This document shows positions 31,615 to 33,551 of a stretch of 33,551 nucleotides of DNA, in pieces. The notes beneath the pieces were generated by a model, which was given only the letters and a program-made list of their open reading frames with translations, made no database searches and was not told where the DNA came from. Every line of letters begins with the position of its first letter. Within the stretch, counting starts at the first letter, position 1. The position numbers and the translations under genes were made by a program. This DNA is from an uncultured Eubacteriales bacterium (GTDB lineage Bacteria; Bacillota; Clostridia; Oscillospirales; Acutalibacteraceae): positions 1 through 33,551 of the forward strand of contig CATJNB010000090.1 of assembly GCA_949741605.1 (NCBI GenBank), in the 5' to 3' direction.

Positions 31615-31962
31615 ATGAAAGCAAGATTGCCACAAGGTTTTGGGGGCGGCCCCAATAATTTGCAGCAGTTAGCCCGTCAGGCTCAACAGCTTCAGGAAAA
31701 AATGGATGCCGCCAGTCAGGAGCTTGAACTCAAAGAATATTCAGCGGCATCCGGTGGTGGTGCTGTGAATGTCGTGGTTACGGGAAAAATGGAAGTGAAA
31801 TCTATTGATATCAAGCCCGAGGTTGTGGACCCGGACGATATCGAAATGCTTTCCGATTTGGTGATTGCAGCTGTGAATGAAGCCCTTCGTACTGCGGCCA
31901 CGGAGAAAGCCGAAACCATGGAAGAGCTGTCTGGCGGCCTGAATATGCCAGGCTTATTTTAA
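31615..31962 (+). CDS. ybaB: YbaB/EbfC family nucleoid-associated protein
   Basis: A 115-residue small DNA-binding protein of the YbaB/EbfC family, thought to act in nucleoid structure or recombination. It has a Gly/Pro/Asn-rich start, a helix with [13 protein letters not shown] (about 17-29), then the family's [23 protein letters not shown] (about 46-68) and the acidic [12 protein letters not shown] (about 71-82). ATG 31615 lies 8 bases after TGGAGG (31601-31606). recR begins on the very next base after its stop codon. The dnaX-ybaB-recR trio is highly conserved in bacteria. Confidence 0.95.
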   Translation: MKARLPQGFGGGPNNLQQLARQAQQLQEKMDAASQELELKEYSAASGGGAVNVVVTGKMEVKSIDIKPEVVDPDDIEMLSDLVIAAVNEALRTAATEKAETMEELSGGLNMPGLF

Positions 31963-32562
31963 ATGGCTTATCAAGTGCCGCCACTGGCTAAGCTCATCGA
32001 CCAGTTTGAGCGCCTTCCCGGGATCGGGCATAAATCTGCACAACGTTTGGCTTACCATGTGTTGGCCATGCCCAAAGAGCAGGCCGAGGACTTTGCCAAA
32101 ACCATCACCGACGCCCATGATAAAATCCATTATTGCAAGGTCTGCTGCAATCTGACGGATCAGGAATTATGTCCGGTTTGCCGCAACTCTGCACGCGATC
32201 ATACGATCATTTGTGTGGTTGAGGATCCTAGGGATGTTTTTGCCTTGGAGCGGACGCAGGAGTTTCATGCTGCGTATCATGTGCTGCATGGCGTGATTTC
32301 CCCGTTGGGTGGCGTTGGCCCTGAACAGCTCCGTATCAAGGAGCTTCTGGCGAGAGTGAATCAATCGGAGGTCAAAGAGGTTATCATGGCAACCAACCCG
32401 ACGGTCGAAGGGGAGGCTACTGCGATGTATCTATCACGTTTACTCAAACCGTTAGGCGTGAAAGTTACCCGTTTGGCTTATGGCATTCCCGTTGGCGGTG
32501 ATCTCGAATATGCCGATGAAGTCACGTTATCCCGGGCTATCGAAGGCCGGAGTGAAATGTAG
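31963..32562 (+). CDS. recR: Recombination mediator protein RecR
   Basis: A 199-residue zinc protein that, with RecO and RecF, loads RecA at single-strand gaps. The N-terminal helix-hairpin-helix holds [13 protein letters not shown] (about 18-30). The zinc motif is C58-x2-C61-x8-C70-x2-C73. The Toprim domain has V-V-E-D-P-R-D-V (about 86-93) and [12 protein letters not shown] (about 143-154); a [13 protein letters not shown] motif ends the protein. The length is exactly that expected. No spacer separates it from ybaB. An unusual hairpin at 32570-32600 follows. Confidence 0.97.
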   Translation: MAYQVPPLAKLIDQFERLPGIGHKSAQRLAYHVLAMPKEQAEDFAKTITDAHDKIHYCKVCCNLTDQELCPVCRNSARDHTIICVVEDPRDVFALERTQEFHAAYHVLHGVISPLGGVGPEQLRIKELLARVNQSEVKEVIMATNPTVEGEATAMYLSRLLKPLGVKVTRLAYGIPVGGDLEYADEVTLSRAIEGRSEM

Positions 32563-32569
32563 GGCTGAA

Positions 32570-32600
32570 CCCTCCCCTGTTTCTGTGAAACAGGGGAGGG
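32570..32600 (+). terminator. Perfect 13-bp GC-rich hairpin after recR (no T-tract)
   Basis: CCCTCCCCTGTTT (32570-32582) and its exact complement AAACAGGGGAGGG (32588-32600) surround a 5-base loop, CTGTG. It lies 7 bases after the recR stop codon. No run of Ts follows, so it is not a standard rho-independent terminator; it could end transcription weakly, protect the mRNA 3' end or act as a processing site. Confidence 0.55.
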
Positions 32601-32618
32601 ATGACCGACAGATTTCCC

Positions 32619-32647
32619 TTGTGCTGGATGGGATAGTATGGTAAAAT
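32619..32647 (+). promoter_or_regulatory. Candidate extended -10 promoter of smpB(-ssrA)
   Basis: TAAAAT (32642-32647, 5 of 6 matches) is preceded by TGG (32639-32641), an extended -10. TTGTGC at 32619-32624 lies 17 bases upstream as a weak -35. Transcription would start about 30 bases before smpB. Confidence 0.6.
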
Positions 32648-32682
32648 GAAACTACGGTCACAAAATAGAAAGGAGGCTTTTT

Positions 32683-33150
32683 ATGGCGGAAAAAGCATCG
32701 ACGAAAACCATTGCCCAAAATAAAAAGGCTTATCACGACTATTTTGTGGAGGAAAGCTTGGAAACTGGGATTGAACTGTTTGGTACAGAAGTGAAATCCT
32801 TGCGTGCCGGACGGGTCAATTTAAAGGATTCCTGGTGCTCCATTGTTGATGGGGAACTTTTTCTCAATGCTATGCATATCAGCCCCTATGAGCAGGGAAA
32901 TATTTTTAATCGAGACCCTATGCGGGTCAGACGTCTGCTGGCTCACAAACGGGAAATTATGCGTCTGTTTGGCCATGTCAAACAGCAAGGCTATTCCCTG
33001 ATCCCTTTGTCTCTGTATTTTAAAAATTCGAGGGTTAAGGTACAGGTTGGACTGTGCCGTGGTAAAAAGCTCTATGACAAACGTCAGGATTTGGCCGCTA
33101 AAGCTGCCCAGCGTGATATCCAGCGTGCCATCAAGGAACGTAACCGGTGA
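32683..33150 (+). CDS. smpB: SsrA-binding protein SmpB
   Basis: A 155-residue RNA-binding protein that carries tmRNA to stalled ribosomes. The beta-barrel core shows [11 protein letters not shown] (about 11-21), [22 protein letters not shown] (about 29-50), and [11 protein letters not shown] (about 62-72). The C-terminal helix is basic ([16 protein letters not shown]), as needed to read the empty mRNA channel. AAAGGAGG at about 32669-32676 precedes the ATG. Its RNA partner, ssrA, begins 39 bases after the stop codon, so both parts of trans-translation are side by side and possibly co-transcribed. Confidence 0.98.
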   Translation: MAEKASTKTIAQNKKAYHDYFVEESLETGIELFGTEVKSLRAGRVNLKDSWCSIVDGELFLNAMHISPYEQGNIFNRDPMRVRRLLAHKREIMRLFGHVKQQGYSLIPLSLYFKNSRVKVQVGLCRGKKLYDKRQDLAAKAAQRDIQRAIKERNR

Positions 33151-33159
33151 ACAGAATGA

Positions 33160-33184
33160 AAAGCCTGTTTGGAAAACGGGCTTT
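33160..33184 (+). terminator. Hairpin between smpB and ssrA
   Basis: AAAGCCTGTTT (33160-33170) pairs over eleven positions, including one G-U pair, with AAACGGGCTTT (33174-33184) around a 3-base loop. It ends 5 bases before the tmRNA 5' end and is followed only by GTT, so it may be a weak terminator of smpB or a structure involved in processing of a joint smpB-ssrA transcript. Confidence 0.5.
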
Positions 33185-33189
33185 GTTAT

Positions 33190-33551
33190 GGGGATGTAAA
33201 GGTTTCGACGGGGATTGTAAGCCCTGGTAAGCGAGTAGCGGTGCGGGACCGCTTTAATACCCGCAACCTTTAAATTGAAACGACAACAATAAGTATCAGC
33301 AACCTGTTGCGTTAGCTGCTTAATTTAAGCGGCCGTTCTTTCTGGAAGTACCGCGGTCCAGATAAGAGCGTCGATTAGCGGTGAACGTGAACCGGAGTAT
33401 GCCTTTATCCCGGTCATGACAAAAAGGCTACCATGTATTTATGCTTGCCAATTGGTGTGAATGTGTGGGAATCTTTAACAATTGGCTACACTCGTAGAAA
33501 GCCTTGGTAAGCGATTTTCGGACAGGGGTTCGATTCCCCTCATCTCCACCA
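33190..33551 (+). ncRNA. ssrA: tmRNA (transfer-messenger RNA)
   Basis: The 362-base gene is complete and ends exactly at the window edge. The 5' GGGGATG (33190-33196) pairs with the 3' CATCTCC (33541-33547), one pair being G-U, forming the acceptor stem before an encoded A-CCA. Next to the stem is the conserved GTAAAGGTTTCGACGG; the T-arm with GGTTCGATTCC is near the 3' end. The tag frame ends V-A-L-A-A-stop (TAA at 33321-33323); read upstream it gives N-D-N-N-K-Y-Q-Q-P-V-A-L-A-A from AAC at 33279. The codon directly before is TGA, so translation must resume at AAC 33279 or GAC 33282. It rescues stalled ribosomes with SmpB and marks the product for proteolysis. No separate promoter is visible between smpB and the RNA. 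Confidence 0.96.

Noticed and set aside
1..33551. CRISPR arrays, transposases, integrases or phage modules
   Set aside because: No regularly spaced repeats and no proteins with such motifs were seen; gene content is housekeeping throughout.

Overview
The window is a dense stretch of housekeeping and sporulation genes from a spore-forming member of the Firmicutes, most likely a Clostridia of the Oscillospiraceae/Ruminococcaceae type. Evidence for this is the spoIIAA-spoIIAB-sigF operon, a YtfJ/GerW-type protein, a SpoVM-like micropeptide, RemA, a PASTA kinase/PP2C pair, strong AGGAGG-like ribosome binding sites, frequent TTG starts and sigma-A-type promoters. The exact genus cannot be fixed from the sequence. 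No transposase, integrase, phage gene, tRNA gene or CRISPR array was seen.

Layout. 1-342: 3' end of a trmB-like tRNA methyltransferase. 497-2253: a membrane-anchored polysaccharide deacetylase and an unrecognised membrane-anchored protein. 2282-6284: valS-folC behind a strong promoter. 6331-7966: the forespore sigma module spoIIAA-spoIIAB-sigF. 8012-9452: two minus-strand genes, a small protein faintly resembling the DUF1874/AcrIII-1 ring-nuclease family and metA, each with its own promoter. 9578-15308: an M50 protease, scpA-scpB, a DUF2953 protein, a YtfJ-like sporulation protein, a D,D-carboxypeptidase, a pseudouridine synthase and a small GNAT-like protein. 15378-29473: a long, tightly packed run yicC-remA-gmk-rpoZ-priA-def-fmt-(zinc peptidase)-rsmB-rlmN-PP2C-PASTA kinase-rsgA-thiN-(small Cys-rich membrane protein)-spoVM, mostly joined by overlaps of a few bases. 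29551-32562: SRP RNA, dnaX, ybaB, recR. 32619-33551: smpB followed by the complete tmRNA gene, whose encoded CCA is the last base of the window.

How the genes fit together. The long run joins nucleotide metabolism, replication restart, translation start and end processing (def, fmt), rRNA modification (rsmB, rlmN), ribosome assembly (rsgA) and Ser/Thr phosphorylation signalling, an order broadly like Bacillus but lacking rpe and rpmB around thiN-spoVM and coaBC near priA. smpB and ssrA are the two partners of trans-translation. Sporulation genes are scattered among the housekeeping genes.

Most worth a second look: the 30-codon spoVM gene, which is below usual ORF cut-offs; the DUF1874-like gene beside metA; an omega subunit with an added four-cysteine motif; a 59-residue membrane protein with three C-x-C pairs; a dyad over the metA promoter; and a tmRNA whose tag frame is directly preceded by UGA. 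No clearly new multi-gene system is visible.
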